63,669 nucleotides of DNA from Flavobacterium sp. ACAM 123 (lineage in GTDB: Bacteria > Bacteroidota > Bacteroidia > Flavobacteriales > Flavobacteriaceae): the NCBI RefSeq assembly GCF_000264055.1, contig NZ_AJXL01000005.1, forward strand, positions 1 through 63,669. The letters are read 5' to 3'. Below the pieces are notes generated by a model that did no database searches, was not told the origin of the DNA, and was given only the letters and a program-made list of their open reading frames with translations. Positions 10,643 through 19,629 of the stretch are shown here, one piece after another. Within the stretch, counting starts at the first letter, position 1; each line of letters opens with the position of its first letter. The translations under genes were made by a program, and so were the position numbers.

Positions 10643-10897
10643 ATGAATATTGAAACGTACAAAAATCAGATAATCAAAAAACTAATAGATGTGCAAGATA
10701 AAAGTATTTTAAAAAAAATAGATACAATCTTGAATGGAGACATTATAGTGGCGCGAACTATTGAAGGGAAAAACTTGACTAAATCACAGTATGTTGAACA
10801 TATTGAGTCTGCTAGTGAGTCCGCTATAGATGGAGCCGAAACTTGCACGTCTGCGAAAGTGATTGATCATATATTGGGTGAAAAAGAAGACGGGTAA
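10643..10897 (+). CDS. small antitoxin-like protein
   Basis: An 84-residue acidic, helical protein. The N-terminal segment (NQIIKKLIDVQDKSILKKID) resembles the short helical start of Bacteroidota antitoxin-type proteins. The segment LTKSQYVEHIESASESAIDG then SAKVIDHILG matches the pattern seen in RelB-like antitoxins (tkeeYi.eie.a...i..G...t..ev...i). I see no intact toxin gene next to it: downstream is a short non-coding stretch and then the convergent phytase-like gene. It could be an orphan antitoxin, a relic, or an unrelated small regulator. Confidence in the gene is good; confidence in the role is low. Confidence 0.6.
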   Translation: MNIETYKNQIIKKLIDVQDKSILKKIDTILNGDIIVARTIEGKNLTKSQYVEHIESASESAIDGAETCTSAKVIDHILGEKEDG

Positions 10898-11029
10898 TTT
10901 ATTCTCGAGAAGTGGGATATTTATTTTCTAATAATCATAATTGCACTTTGGAAGGCTGTTCGCAAAGTACTGATAAATATATAAATAGCCATGGTATTTA
11001 TAGCGCAGTTATTGTTCTGTTCTACAACC

Positions 11030-12160
11030 TTAGTCTACTTCAAAAAGCAGCACTTGCGTTTTTTGTTTATCAGAGAAATTATTGTCCGAAACAAAAAGTA
11101 GTGACTGCTTTCCACTGGCTAGTTTTGGACCAAAAGTCACTCCTTCAATATTATCTATAAAAACTCCCAAGTCGTCCATGTTTAGGATTAGTTTTTTAGA
11201 GGTTACTATAAACTTATTATGCTGCAAAGAAGTAATATTCTTAACGTCAGTCGCTTTTGAGAAATCACATAAATAGACTTTTATCGTACAGGCCTGTTTT
11301 CCCACAGAGTAGGATCGTTCCACCACTAATAACTGATCTTTTCCATAATACTGAATAGCAGATACTCCATTGACAGCAAAACCATCTTTAGGATTGGGTT
11401 CGTGCGCTATTGGATCTAATTCATAGGCATATTGCGCTGTATTTTTTCTGGATTTCACATCAAACTCATATAGGCGTATCAAGCCGCTCTTTGTTAGAGA
11501 AGCCTTACTGTCGTCCTCGTACAGGGGCTCTTCAATGTTAGTGTATAGTGTCGTATAGTTTTTGTTAAAAGCGATTCCTTCTAACACGCCATTGTTACGA
11601 GGGCCTTTTTCTTCTTTTTGCATGTTGAGATTCGCGGGTAAATCATAGGCATTTATAAATTTTCCTTCTGTGGTAGCTGTCTGAATCGCGGCGTGCTGCA
11701 GTACTGAAAAACCGTTGGAGATAACGCGAGCTCCTTCACTGCTCCATACTACTGTTTTTGTTTTTGGATTGTAACGTAATTCTTCGGGATCAATCGATTT
11801 ATCAGGTTGTTCCTCCCAATTGCTGTATTTTTTACCAGCTGCATTTTTTAAGGGAACCACATTTTGAAAGGCTATACTATCTATTTTATTAGTTCCCAAA
11901 TGGATTTTGGCAGTATAAAAGCGAGCGTCGTTGTAGACGGCTCTATCATCACAAATAAAATAATAAAGATCATTTTTAGCATCATAATCGATACTAGATA
12001 GTCCACCAACGACTGTGTTTTTAAATTCTTTATTGAAAGGAATTTCAATGCTGTTTAACAGTTTAAAGTTGGGATTGCTGTTTGCTGTTTGATTCGTTTT
12101 TACAGTAGAACAAGAGAGGAAGCTAAAGGGTAAAAAAGCAAGGAATAATAATTTGCGCAT
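11030..12160 (-). CDS. esterase-like activity of phytase family lipoprotein
   Basis: The 376-residue protein has a lipoprotein signal peptide ending in the lipobox FLSC (Cys about 17, SFLSCSTVK). The mature domain reads as a phytase-like beta-propeller (PF13449): VVGGLSSIDYDAKNDLYYFICDD near the N-terminus, IDPEELRYNPKTKTVVWSSEG in the middle, and NNGVLEGIAFNKNYTTLYTNIEEPLYED afterwards. The last part contains GVFIDNIEGVTFGPKL and LLFVSDNNF. It is probably anchored in the outer membrane; substrate unknown. TAAATTTG on the minus strand at 12173-12180 is a likely -7 element. The globin pseudogene on the same strand starts further upstream and ends 6 bases before this start. Confidence 0.85.
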   Translation of the reverse strand: MRKLLFLAFLPFSFLSCSTVKTNQTANSNPNFKLLNSIEIPFNKEFKNTVVGGLSSIDYDAKNDLYYFICDDRAVYNDARFYTAKIHLGTNKIDSIAFQNVVPLKNAAGKKYSNWEEQPDKSIDPEELRYNPKTKTVVWSSEGARVISNGFSVLQHAAIQTATTEGKFINAYDLPANLNMQKEEKGPRNNGVLEGIAFNKNYTTLYTNIEEPLYEDDSKASLTKSGLIRLYEFDVKSRKNTAQYAYELDPIAHEPNPKDGFAVNGVSAIQYYGKDQLLVVERSYSVGKQACTIKVYLCDFSKATDVKNITSLQHNKFIVTSKKLILNMDDLGVFIDNIEGVTFGPKLASGKQSLLFVSDNNFSDKQKTQVLLFEVD

Positions 12161-12166
12161 CTGGTG

Positions 12167-12574
12167 TTATTTCAAATTTAAAATGTTTCTGTTTTGTCCT
12201 CTATTTCTAAAATAGTCAATTTTATAATTGAACATTTCTGCCATATTCTTGGCGCGCAATTTTGCTTATTCAGCGGCAGCGCTAGCAAATAATTCGTCCG
12301 TTGTAGCGGTAAAAATTTCCATCCGGTGGTCAAAATGTTATTTGGCAACCGGTAATTGTTTAGAAGGAGGTAAAGGACTGCCTGAACAGGTATGTACCTC
12401 GAGTAGGATTGTTTGCCATAAGTGGAACATTTTTTCCAAATGTTCCGGCCAGCGATCGCCTATTTTTCTATTAAATATTGGACCGATCAAGTCGTCTTCT
12501 TGCACCTTGGGATAGAATGTGTCAACAAGTAATTTTATGTCCTCAAGGGTTGTTATTTCCCTAAGAATTGCCAT
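12167..12574 (-). pseudogene. group III truncated haemoglobin, two in-frame stops
   Basis: The first 78 codons read as a truncated haemoglobin: REITTLEDIKLLVDTFYPKV, then IGPIFNRKIGDRWPEHLEKM and FHLWQTILLEVHTCSGSP. After KQLPVAK comes TAA (12338-12340), but the same frame continues with HFDHRMEIFTATTDELF, a second TAA, and then AKLRAKNMAEMFNYKIDYFRNR before the natural stop at 12167. Both stops replace what would be a Glu codon (GAA to TAA), and there is no frameshift. The total of 136 codons is normal for the family. Unless readthrough occurs the product lacks the C-terminal helices, so I call it a pseudogene. The family binds O2 or NO. Confidence 0.85.
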
Positions 12575-12635
12575 AATTGGGTATAAAGAATTCTATGCAA
12601 AAGTAGACCAATTATATAGGAAAAATAATATTTGA

Positions 12636-13169
12636 CTATTTAGATTTTGGAGGAAATTGTGCTAAAATCTTGGCGACAAACTCATTGATTCGTTTTTCTT
12701 TTTGCTCCCGATTTTCTGTTAAGTACCCTACACCTTGACCTTCCCAAATTAGTTCTTTTCTCTTGGCATCAATTAAGTCAATGTAAAGTGTTCCCTCTGT
12801 TGTCGAGCTAATATAATTGCGGCCTCCCCACAGGTAAGGGTTCCATCCGTATCCCCATCCATAACCCCAACCAGCATTGTATTGGTTTACGTCGATGCGT
12901 TCTCTTTCTTTGGTAAAAATATTCACCAACAAATCAGGGGTTTCACTTTTGATCATTCCTTTTTTGCTGAGTTCAGCATCTATGGCATTAAGAATTCTCT
13001 TTTTATCTAATCCAGAGATTTCAACTTTATCCACTCCTTTTTTATGGAATGCATAAGTCTTATATTGATTAAAATCTATGTTTTTATCGTAGTCATAATT
13101 AACTCTAACGGAGCTGCAAGCGCCTAAAATAAAAATAAAAAGTACCGGTATCAGTTTAAATGCTTTCAT
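12636..13169 (-). CDS. DUF4136 lipoprotein
   Basis: The 177-residue protein has a lipoprotein signal (lipobox LGAC, Cys about 18, then SSVRVNYDYDKNIDFNQYKTYAF, the DUF4136 start). It then shows LDKKRILNAIDAELSKKGM and DLLVNIFTKERER, a Gly/Tyr/Trp-rich loop (AGWGYGWGYGWNPYLWGG), and TLYIDLIDAKRKELIWEGQGVGYL. The family is widespread in Gram-negatives, is likely periplasmic-facing, and has no assigned role. It stands between two pseudogenes (globin and hutU) but is itself intact. Confidence 0.9.
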   Translation of the reverse strand: MKAFKLIPVLFIFILGACSSVRVNYDYDKNIDFNQYKTYAFHKKGVDKVEISGLDKKRILNAIDAELSKKGMIKSETPDLLVNIFTKERERIDVNQYNAGWGYGWGYGWNPYLWGGRNYISSTTEGTLYIDLIDAKRKELIWEGQGVGYLTENREQKEKRINEFVAKILAQFPPKSK

Positions 13170-13217
13170 GGTGTAAATATTTGACGGATAAATCTTTACT
13201 AAGATACGTTCCTTTTT

Positions 13218-15228
13218 TTAAAAATCCAATAAATTATCAGCAACTATATTAGGAACCGTCACTTTTAATAAATGTTCCGCTTCCATCGTTCTTTTAATCG
13301 CAAATAGTGCACCTTCGTTACGAGCCCAACTTCTCCTAGAAATACCATTGTTAACATCCCAAAAAAGCATGGATTCAAATCGTCTTGCGGTTTCTTTAGA
13401 TTAGTCGAGAAGCATACCGAAACCGCATTAATTACTTCGCCCCAGCCCACTCCGCCACCATCGTGGATCGATATCCAAGTGGCACCACGAAAACTGTCTC
13501 CAATCACGTTTTATATGGCCATATCAGCCGTAAAACGCGAGCCGTCGTAGATATTAGATGTTTCTCTGTAAGAAGAGTGTGTTCCCGATACATCATGATG
13601 GTCCCTTCCTAAAATTACCGTTCCAATATCTCCTTGGGCAATAGCCTCATTAAAAGAAGTTGAAATTTTTACACGGCCTTCCGAGTTGGCAGAAAGGATT
13701 CTCGCCTGTGAGTCGACTACTAATTTATTTTCCTGTGCGTCTTTTATCCATTGTCTTTTATCCAGCATTTCAACTGGTGCCCTCTTTGCCATCTTTTCCA
13801 GTACTTCGCAGGTGATGGTATCTGTTTTTTGTAATTCTTTCGGTTTCCCTGAAGCGCAAACCCAACGAAAAGGACCAAACCCATAATGAAAGCACATGGT
13901 TCCCATGATGTCTTGGACGTAACTTGGGTACTTGAAATCAGTATGATTCTCAGCCATTACGTCGGCTCCGGCACGAGAAGCTTCTAGTAAGAATGCGTTT
14001 CCATAATCAAAGAAATAAGTTCCTTTTGCTGTATGTTTATTGAAGGCGGTCGTGTGACGGCGTAATGTTTCCTATACTTTTTCTTTGAATAGATCGGGAT
14101 TATTTGCCATCATTTCGTTCGCATCCTCAAAGGAAATGTCGGCTGGATAATGCCCGCCCGCCCATGGATTATGGAGGGAGGTTTGGTCACTTCCCAAATC
14201 GATATGAATGTTTTGTTCGTCAAATTTTCCCCAAACATCAACTACATTTCCGAGGTAGGCAATCGATACGATTTCTTTGTTGGCTTTCGCCAAAGCGACT
14301 CTTTTTACCAACTCCTCAATATCTTCGATCACTTCGTCGATCCAACCTTGGCTGTGGCGAATATAGGTAATCTTGGGATTGACCTCAGCACAAACCGTAA
14401 TGCAACCGGCAATATTTCCTGCTTTGGGTTGGGCACCACTCATACCGCCTAGTCCTGAAGTAAGAAAGATTCCTCCTGAAGGACTTCGTTTTATTTTTCT
14501 AAAAGCATTCATTCAGTACCGTAATGGCGGTTCCGTGTACAATTCCTTGTGGTCCAATGTACATATAGGAGCCCGCAGTCATTTGCCCGTATTGTGATAC
14601 TCCCAAAGCATTCATTTTTTCCCAGTCATCTGGTTAAGAATAATTAGGGATCACCATTCCGTTAGTTACCAAGACTCTAGGTGCTTCCTTGTGAGAAGGA
14701 AACAATCCCATAGGATGACCGGAATATAAAGTTAATCATTACTCGTCTGTTATTTCTAGCAGGTATTTCATAGTCAACAGCTATTGTGCCCAGTTTTGAA
14801 AAACAGCTCCATTTTCGCCAGAAGTGATTAATTCATGAGGATGATGTGCCACGGCATAATCCAGATTATTTTGGATCATCAGCATAATGGCTGTTGCCTG
14901 TTCGCATTTTCCGGGATGTTCCTCAATTGGGCGTGCGCGCATTTTATAATCCGGACAGAAGCGGTACATATAAATGCGACCATAGGTTTATAGCTTCTGA
15001 CGAAATTCTTGAATTAGCTCGTCGTGATGTTGCGGATCAATATAACCTAAGGCATTTTTTTAAGGCTAGTTTTTTTTCGTCAGCCGAAAGGATTTCTTTT
15101 CGTTTAGGCGAGTGATTGATAGCCGCCTCATAAGGTTTTAGTTGAGGCAGTATAGCGGGTATTCCTTGTTATATTTGTATTTGAAAGAGCTCCCTAATCT
15201 CCAAAGGGGGAACTGTTTCTGTTGTCAT
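13218..15228 (-). pseudogene. hutU: urocanate hydratase, heavily decayed
   Basis: Urocanate hydratase turns urocanate into imidazolone propionate in histidine breakdown. The whole enzyme (about 670 codons, normal length) is legible in pieces. The start at 15228 reads MTTETVPPLEIRELFQIQI then a stop. GRIYMYRFCPDYKMRARPIEEHPGKCEQA lies in 14969-14781, [31 protein letters not shown] in 14512-14072, DIMGTMCFHYGFGPFRWVCASGKP in 13957-13511, and GGGVGWGEVINAVSVCFST in 13507-13265, followed by the tail MEAEHLLKVTVPNIV and the stop at 13218. I count several stops and frameshifts across it. No other hut gene is visible nearby. The former function is secure; the present product is surely inactive. Confidence 0.9.
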
Positions 15229-15459
15229 ATTTATGATTTTTTAGCTGTATTTTTTATGTCAACTATAAAAAATTTGGAATGTCAACTTAGTTTTTTATCG
15301 TGTGTATTCGTGAGATCATTTAAGATAACAACTATCTGATTGATGGTAGGATTCGTGAATGTTGATTCGATATCATAGTGAACAAATACCCATCTCTTTT
15401 TTTCGTCGTTTTAAACACTTCAACTATTATTATTAAGCTCTAACCTAAATTACTATTTG

Positions 15460-15690
15460 TTATTCATAGTTTTTATTTATCCCACCTTTGGGGGTTGGAG
15501 GTCCTCCATAGGGACAATGACGGCATCCGCTTTTACAGCAATATCCTCTTTTTAGGTGGTGTTTTTCGGTAAAGCATTTATAACCTTCAGGAGTGTAATA
15601 AAAGTCTTCGCCTTCGATTAATTTATTTGGATCATTCTCATCTATCATATTCGGAAGTAGTCTATTGTAAGCAGATTTGTAATGTTTCAA
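15460..15690 (-). CDS. small Cys-rich protein, DUF5522 type
   Basis: The 76-residue protein carries the conserved block LIEGEDFYYTPEGYKCFTEKHHL followed by a Cys cluster RGYCCKSGCRHCPYG (residues about 48-62), which looks metal-binding. This pattern matches DUF5522-type small proteins of Bacteroidota. No function is known to me. It lies just upstream of a divergent small protein gene at 15770. Confidence 0.75.
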   Translation of the reverse strand: MKHYKSAYNRLLPNMIDENDPNKLIEGEDFYYTPEGYKCFTEKHHLKRGYCCKSGCRHCPYGGPPTPKGGINKNYE

Positions 15691-15769
15691 TTTATCGCGA
15701 TACTCAAATAATTGAGTATTTCATTAAAAAGCACTATTTTAGTCGTGCAAATTTATAATTTTATAACGA

Positions 15770-16111
15770 ATGTTTCTTATTATAACAAAATATTTAATTC
15801 CCAAAGATTTTCGTGGATTAACCATTTTTCCATTCGTTTTTGTAAGATGTCGCGAGGACAAACAAAACATTGTTTTTATAAATCATGAAAAAATACACTT
15901 GCGTCAGCAATTGGAATTATTAATAGTTCCTTTTTATATATGGTACATCTTGGAGTATTTTGTACGATTGGTTCAGTATAAAAATAGGGATTTGGCTTAC
16001 AGGAATATTAGTTTTGAGCGTGAAGCGTACAGCAATGAATACGACGTGGGCTACTTGAAAGACAGAGCTATTTTCCGATTCACAAAGTATTTGGCACTAA
16101 GCGAAAAGTAA
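15770..16111 (+). CDS. small hypothetical protein with HExxH motif
   Basis: The 113-residue protein has a hydrophobic stretch (LLIVPFYIWYILEYFVRLV, about residues 49-67) directly after INHEKIHLRQQLE. HEKIH is an HExxH match, and a Glu lies downstream in FEREAYSNEYD. This is the pattern of short membrane-associated zinc-peptidase-like proteins (compare M56-type domains), but the protein is too short for a full domain and no activity should be assumed. Its kind is conserved in Flavobacteriaceae, in my recollection. Confidence 0.7.
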   Translation: MFLIITKYLIPKDFRGLTIFPFVFVRCREDKQNIVFINHEKIHLRQQLELLIVPFYIWYILEYFVRLVQYKNRDLAYRNISFEREAYSNEYDVGYLKDRAIFRFTKYLALSEK

Positions 16112-16234
16112 CTTTAATCAAAAGCGCTTTTAAAAAGCTTCTACTTCCTGTTGTGTTGTCTTTCATTTTTATGATGTTTAGGGTTTTATGACCATTTAAA
16201 GGAGCAAGACTTTTGGCGAGAATGGCTGTGAATC

Positions 16235-16267
16235 TTGCTTTTTTCTTGCATATAAACTTTACCTTTG
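16235..16267 (+). promoter_or_regulatory. -33/-7 promoter for the ACC deaminase-like gene
   Basis: TTG at 16235-16237 and TACCTTTG at 16260-16267 with a 22-base spacer match the Bacteroidota promoter. It lies inside the longest version of the downstream reading frame, so it argues for the later TTG start at 16282. Confidence 0.5.
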
Positions 16268-16281
16268 TAAAAAATATTAAT

Positions 16282-17187
16282 TTGAATCAAGCTCTTTCTA
16301 TACTATTTCCTAATTCAATTTCTGTAACTATTAAACGGGAAGATTTGATTCATCCTTTTGTTTCGGGAAATAAGTTCCGGAAGTTGAAGTACAATTTACT
16401 TCAAGCAAAAGAGGAGAACCAGACGACACTGCTCACTTTTGGCGGAGCCTACTCTAATCACATTGCCGCAGTAGCTTTTGCCGGAAAAGAACACGGATTT
16501 AAAACCATTGGAATTGTTCGAGGGGATGAGTTGTATGATAAAATAGCAACTAATCCAACCTTGAAATTTGCCCAAGACTATGGTATGCAATTCGAATTTG
16601 TCTCAAGAGAAGAGTATCGATTAAAAAGCGAAATTTTATTTTTAGAAAACTTAAAACAGAAATACGGGGATTTTTACCTTATTCCCGAAGGAGGTACCAA
16701 TGAGCTAGCCATAAAAGGCTGTCAGGAAATTCTAACCAAAGAAGATGAACAGTTTAATTATATTTGTTGTCCCGTGGGAACTGGCGGAACAATTTCCGGA
16801 ATTATTAACAGTGTATTGCCACATCAAAAAGTTTTAGGATTTCCTGCTTTAAAAGGGGACTTTTTAAAAGATGAAATCCGTAGTTTTGTACCTGCTATTA
16901 CAAATGAAAATTGGGAGCTGATAACTGAGTATCATTTTGGTGGATATGGTAAAGTCAATCAGGATTTAGTTGCTTTTATCAATCAGTTTCTTGAAAAAAA
17001 TAACATCCCTTTGGATCCTATTTATACTGGAAAGATGGTTTTTGGCGTTATGCATAAGATAGATACCAATTATTTTCCGGCAGGTTCAAAAATTTTGCTG
17101 ATCCATACCGGAGGAATTCAAGGAATCGAAGGGATGAATACAAAATTGAGAAAGAAACAATTACCAATAATAAATGCCCATGTTTAA
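16282..17187 (+). CDS. 1-aminocyclopropane-1-carboxylate deaminase / D-cysteine desulfhydrase-like enzyme
   Basis: PLP-dependent fold-type II enzyme of the ACC deaminase/D-cysteine desulfhydrase family, which deaminates small amino acids. SVTIKREDLIHPFVSGNKFRKL holds the PLP lysine (K of GNKFRK). LLTFGGAYSNHIAAVAFAG and the phosphate-binding CCPVGTGGTISGI follow, and the C-terminal HTGGIQGIEG is typical. The open frame reaches back to 16213 (TTG) and 16222 (ATG), but a promoter lies at 16235-16267 and family members start near NQALSILFPN. I therefore choose TTG at 16282, giving about 301 residues. It overlaps the following glucosaminidase gene by 14 bases, so the two are co-transcribed. Confidence 0.85.
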   Translation: MNQALSILFPNSISVTIKREDLIHPFVSGNKFRKLKYNLLQAKEENQTTLLTFGGAYSNHIAAVAFAGKEHGFKTIGIVRGDELYDKIATNPTLKFAQDYGMQFEFVSREEYRLKSEILFLENLKQKYGDFYLIPEGGTNELAIKGCQEILTKEDEQFNYICCPVGTGGTISGIINSVLPHQKVLGFPALKGDFLKDEIRSFVPAITNENWELITEYHFGGYGKVNQDLVAFINQFLEKNNIPLDPIYTGKMVFGVMHKIDTNYFPAGSKILLIHTGGIQGIEGMNTKLRKKQLPIINAHV

Positions 17188-18055
17188 AAAAATCCTACTT
17201 GTACTTACACTACTTACTTTACTGAGCTGTAATGTTACAAAACCTGTAATAGTAACGAAAAAACCCGTGCCCTCAAGCTCAAAAAAAGTGGCTACTCGTT
17301 CTGTCAAAAAAACAAATGAAGTCAAGTCGATACTGAGGAACGATAAAAAACAAGTTGATGAGGTAGGTGAAGTGATAGAAGCAACATCGATAACATACGT
17401 TGGGACTGATGTGATAGGCAGGTATATTTCTCAATATAAAGATATTGCCATAAGTAATATGCGAATTTATGGAATCCCGGCAAGTATTATTTTAGCTCAA
17501 GGGATATTAGAATCGGGAGCAGGAAGAGGCGACCTGTGTATTAGAGCCAACAATCATTTTGGGATAAAATGCCATGAGGGTTGGACTGGAGAGTCGGTCA
17601 GGCATGATGATGATTCCAGTCAAGAATGTTTTAGAAAATACTATGAACCTGCAGAATCGTTTAATGATCACGCCTTGTTTTTGACAGGTAGAAGCAGGTA
17701 TTCCAGTTTATTCACTTTGCGCAAAGAAGATTATAAAGGCTGGGCAAATGGGCTAAGGAGAGCGGGATATGCCACGGATCCGAAATATCCAGATAAACTA
17801 ATATCGTATATCGAGCGCTACCATCTGGATCAGTTTGATGCCTTCGTAATGGGTCAAGAGTATGTTCCAAGTGAAAATCGAGATACGAGAATAGCAGCTC
17901 TTGGCAGTCAAAACCAGTCGTTACATGAGGTTCAAAAAGGAGATACTTTGTATTCGATATCAAAAAAATATAATTTATTGGTTACTGAATTAAAGCAAAT
18001 AAATAATCTGTCAGCTAATACCATATCTATCGGTCAAAGGCTGATAGTGAAATAA
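17174..18055 (+). CDS. glucosaminidase and LysM domain lipoprotein
   Basis: The 293-residue protein has a lipoprotein signal (LLTLLSCN, Cys about 18) and a basic linker. A glucosaminidase-type domain follows at about residues 75-220 (YISQYKDIAISNMRIYGIPASIILAQGILESGAGRG with the likely catalytic Glu in ILESG, then NNHFGIKCHEGWTG and AGYATDPKYPDKLI). A C-terminal LysM domain spans about 247-293 (HEVQKGDTLYSISKKYNLLVTELKQINNL). It should cleave peptidoglycan glycan strands in the periplasm, as AtlA/FlgJ-type enzymes do. The first ATG is at 17174; the ATG at 17180 gives a cleaner signal peptide start. The overlap with the preceding gene is short. Confidence 0.92.
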   Translation: MPMFKKILLVLTLLTLLSCNVTKPVIVTKKPVPSSSKKVATRSVKKTNEVKSILRNDKKQVDEVGEVIEATSITYVGTDVIGRYISQYKDIAISNMRIYGIPASIILAQGILESGAGRGDLCIRANNHFGIKCHEGWTGESVRHDDDSSQECFRKYYEPAESFNDHALFLTGRSRYSSLFTLRKEDYKGWANGLRRAGYATDPKYPDKLISYIERYHLDQFDAFVMGQEYVPSENRDTRIAALGSQNQSLHEVQKGDTLYSISKKYNLLVTELKQINNLSANTISIGQRLIVK

Positions 18056-18103
18056 TAGAATTTTAGAATAGAGAAGGTTGTAAATGAAATAACAAAATTA
18101 CAC

Positions 18104-19390
18104 ATGTTATATAAAAGAAGTAGTCAGCTTTTTGCTGAAGCAGAAAAGGTAATTCCAGGAGGAGTAAATTCACCAGTAAGAGCATTCAAAGCAGTAGGGG
18201 GAACTCCAATTTTTGTGCAACGTGCCAAAGGCGCTTATCTGTACGATGAAGATGGAAATCGTTTGATTGATTATATTAATTCTTGGGGTCCTATGATTTT
18301 AGGGCATGCCTTTGAGCCTGTGGTACAGGCCGTAATTGAGAAAGCAAAGTTGGGTACTTCTTTCGGTATGCCAACAGAATTGGAGACTCAAATTGCTGCT
18401 TTAGCTGTTTCTATGGTGCCTAATGTCGATAAAATAAGATTTGTGAATTCAGGTACAGAAGCCTGTATGAGTGCAGTAAGACTAGCTCGTGGATTTGCAA
18501 AAAAAGATAAAATAATAAAATTTGCTGGTTGTTACCATGGGCATTCTGATTCGTTTTTAATTCAGGCAGGAAGTGGAGCAGTAACTTTTGGTTCGCCTAA
18601 TAGTCCTGGAGTAACTGCCGGAACAGCTAAAGACACTTTACTGGCTACCTACAATGATTTAGAAAATGTTAAGACTGTAATTGAAGCCAACCAAAATGAA
18701 ATTGCCGCTATAATCGTGGAACCAGTTGCGGGTAACATGGGCTGTATCCCGCCGAATAGAGGATTTTTAGAAGGTTTACGCCAACTTTGTAACGACAATG
18801 ACATTCTCCTTATTTTTGATGAGGTTATGACTGGATTTCGCCTAGCACGTGGCGGAGTACAAGAGTTATTAAATGTTAATGCTGATATTATTTGTTTCGG
18901 AAAAGTAATAGGTGGTGGTTTGCCCGTAGGGGCTTTTGCAGCTCGCGCAGAAATAATGGATTATCTTGCTCCAATAGGACCTGTTTACCAAGCAGGAACT
19001 TTATCAGGAAATCCATTGGCCATGGCTGCAGGGTTGACGATGTTGCAAACATTAAATAATGATCCTGCTATTTTTGACAGATTAACAGAGAAAACAGCTT
19101 ATTTGCACAAAGGAATTGAAGCGGCTTTAACAGCAAATAATGTGGTGCATACTATAAATAGAATTGGATCTATGATTTCGGTTCATTTTGATGCTACTCC
19201 CGTAATTGATTTTAAATCGGCAGCAAATGGAGACAATGAGACATTCAAAAAATTCTTTCATGGATTGTTGCAGGAAGGAATCTATATTGCGCCATCTGCA
19301 TATGAAAGTTGGTTCATAACGGATGCACTTAGCTACGAAGATTTAGATTTTACGATTCGAGCAGTTGATAAAGTATCTAAAACCTTTTAA
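18104..19390 (+). CDS. hemL: glutamate-1-semialdehyde 2,1-aminomutase
   Basis: The 428-residue class III aminotransferase-fold enzyme makes 5-aminolevulinate from glutamate-1-semialdehyde in the C5 tetrapyrrole pathway. [22 protein letters not shown] is the characteristic start. [16 protein letters not shown] binds cofactor, [10 protein letters not shown] holds the PLP-ring aspartate, and K267 in [14 protein letters not shown] is the Schiff-base lysine. The length is normal. It is followed at once by a strong terminator. No other hem gene is adjacent. Confidence 0.98.
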   Translation: MLYKRSSQLFAEAEKVIPGGVNSPVRAFKAVGGTPIFVQRAKGAYLYDEDGNRLIDYINSWGPMILGHAFEPVVQAVIEKAKLGTSFGMPTELETQIAALAVSMVPNVDKIRFVNSGTEACMSAVRLARGFAKKDKIIKFAGCYHGHSDSFLIQAGSGAVTFGSPNSPGVTAGTAKDTLLATYNDLENVKTVIEANQNEIAAIIVEPVAGNMGCIPPNRGFLEGLRQLCNDNDILLIFDEVMTGFRLARGGVQELLNVNADIICFGKVIGGGLPVGAFAARAEIMDYLAPIGPVYQAGTLSGNPLAMAAGLTMLQTLNNDPAIFDRLTEKTAYLHKGIEAALTANNVVHTINRIGSMISVHFDATPVIDFKSAANGDNETFKKFFHGLLQEGIYIAPSAYESWFITDALSYEDLDFTIRAVDKVSKTF

Positions 19391-19402
19391 ATACTGAAAA
19401 AA

Positions 19403-19430
19403 CTTCCGGTAAAAGCCGGAAGCTTTTTTT
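19403..19430 (+). terminator. rho-independent terminator after hemL
   Basis: CTTCCGG (19403-19409) and CCGGAAG (19416-19422), loop TAAAAG, then C and seven T. Confidence 0.9.
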
Positions 19431-19629
19431 ACTGATTGAATATTCAAAACAGTCAGTCCAAAAATTTTTATGGGGTAATACAAAGCTTCCGGGCATAATA
19501 ATACTAGTTGAAGAGGGAAATAGTAAAATGGAACTAGACTATATCGAACATAAAGCGGTATTTGATAAAACAGGGCGTGATATTAATGCTATTTCAGTAA
19601 TACACCATAAGCGTGCTCTATCTAATTAG
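19431..19629 (+). other. open segment of unknown nature, possible gene remnant
   Basis: Between the hemL terminator and the next gene one plus frame stays open for about 65 codons to TAG 19629. It reads KFLWGNTKLPGIIILVEEG then MELDYIEHKAVFDKTGRD; the only ATG (19530) would give 33 residues. The amino acid usage looks protein-like, yet there is no start near the beginning and I recognise no family. It could be a relic of a degraded gene or chance. Confidence 0.2.

Noticed and set aside
10912..11160. 82-codon plus frame after the antitoxin-like gene, considered as a toxin
   Set aside because: The frame lies mostly antisense to the phytase-like gene and lacks RelE/ParE features.
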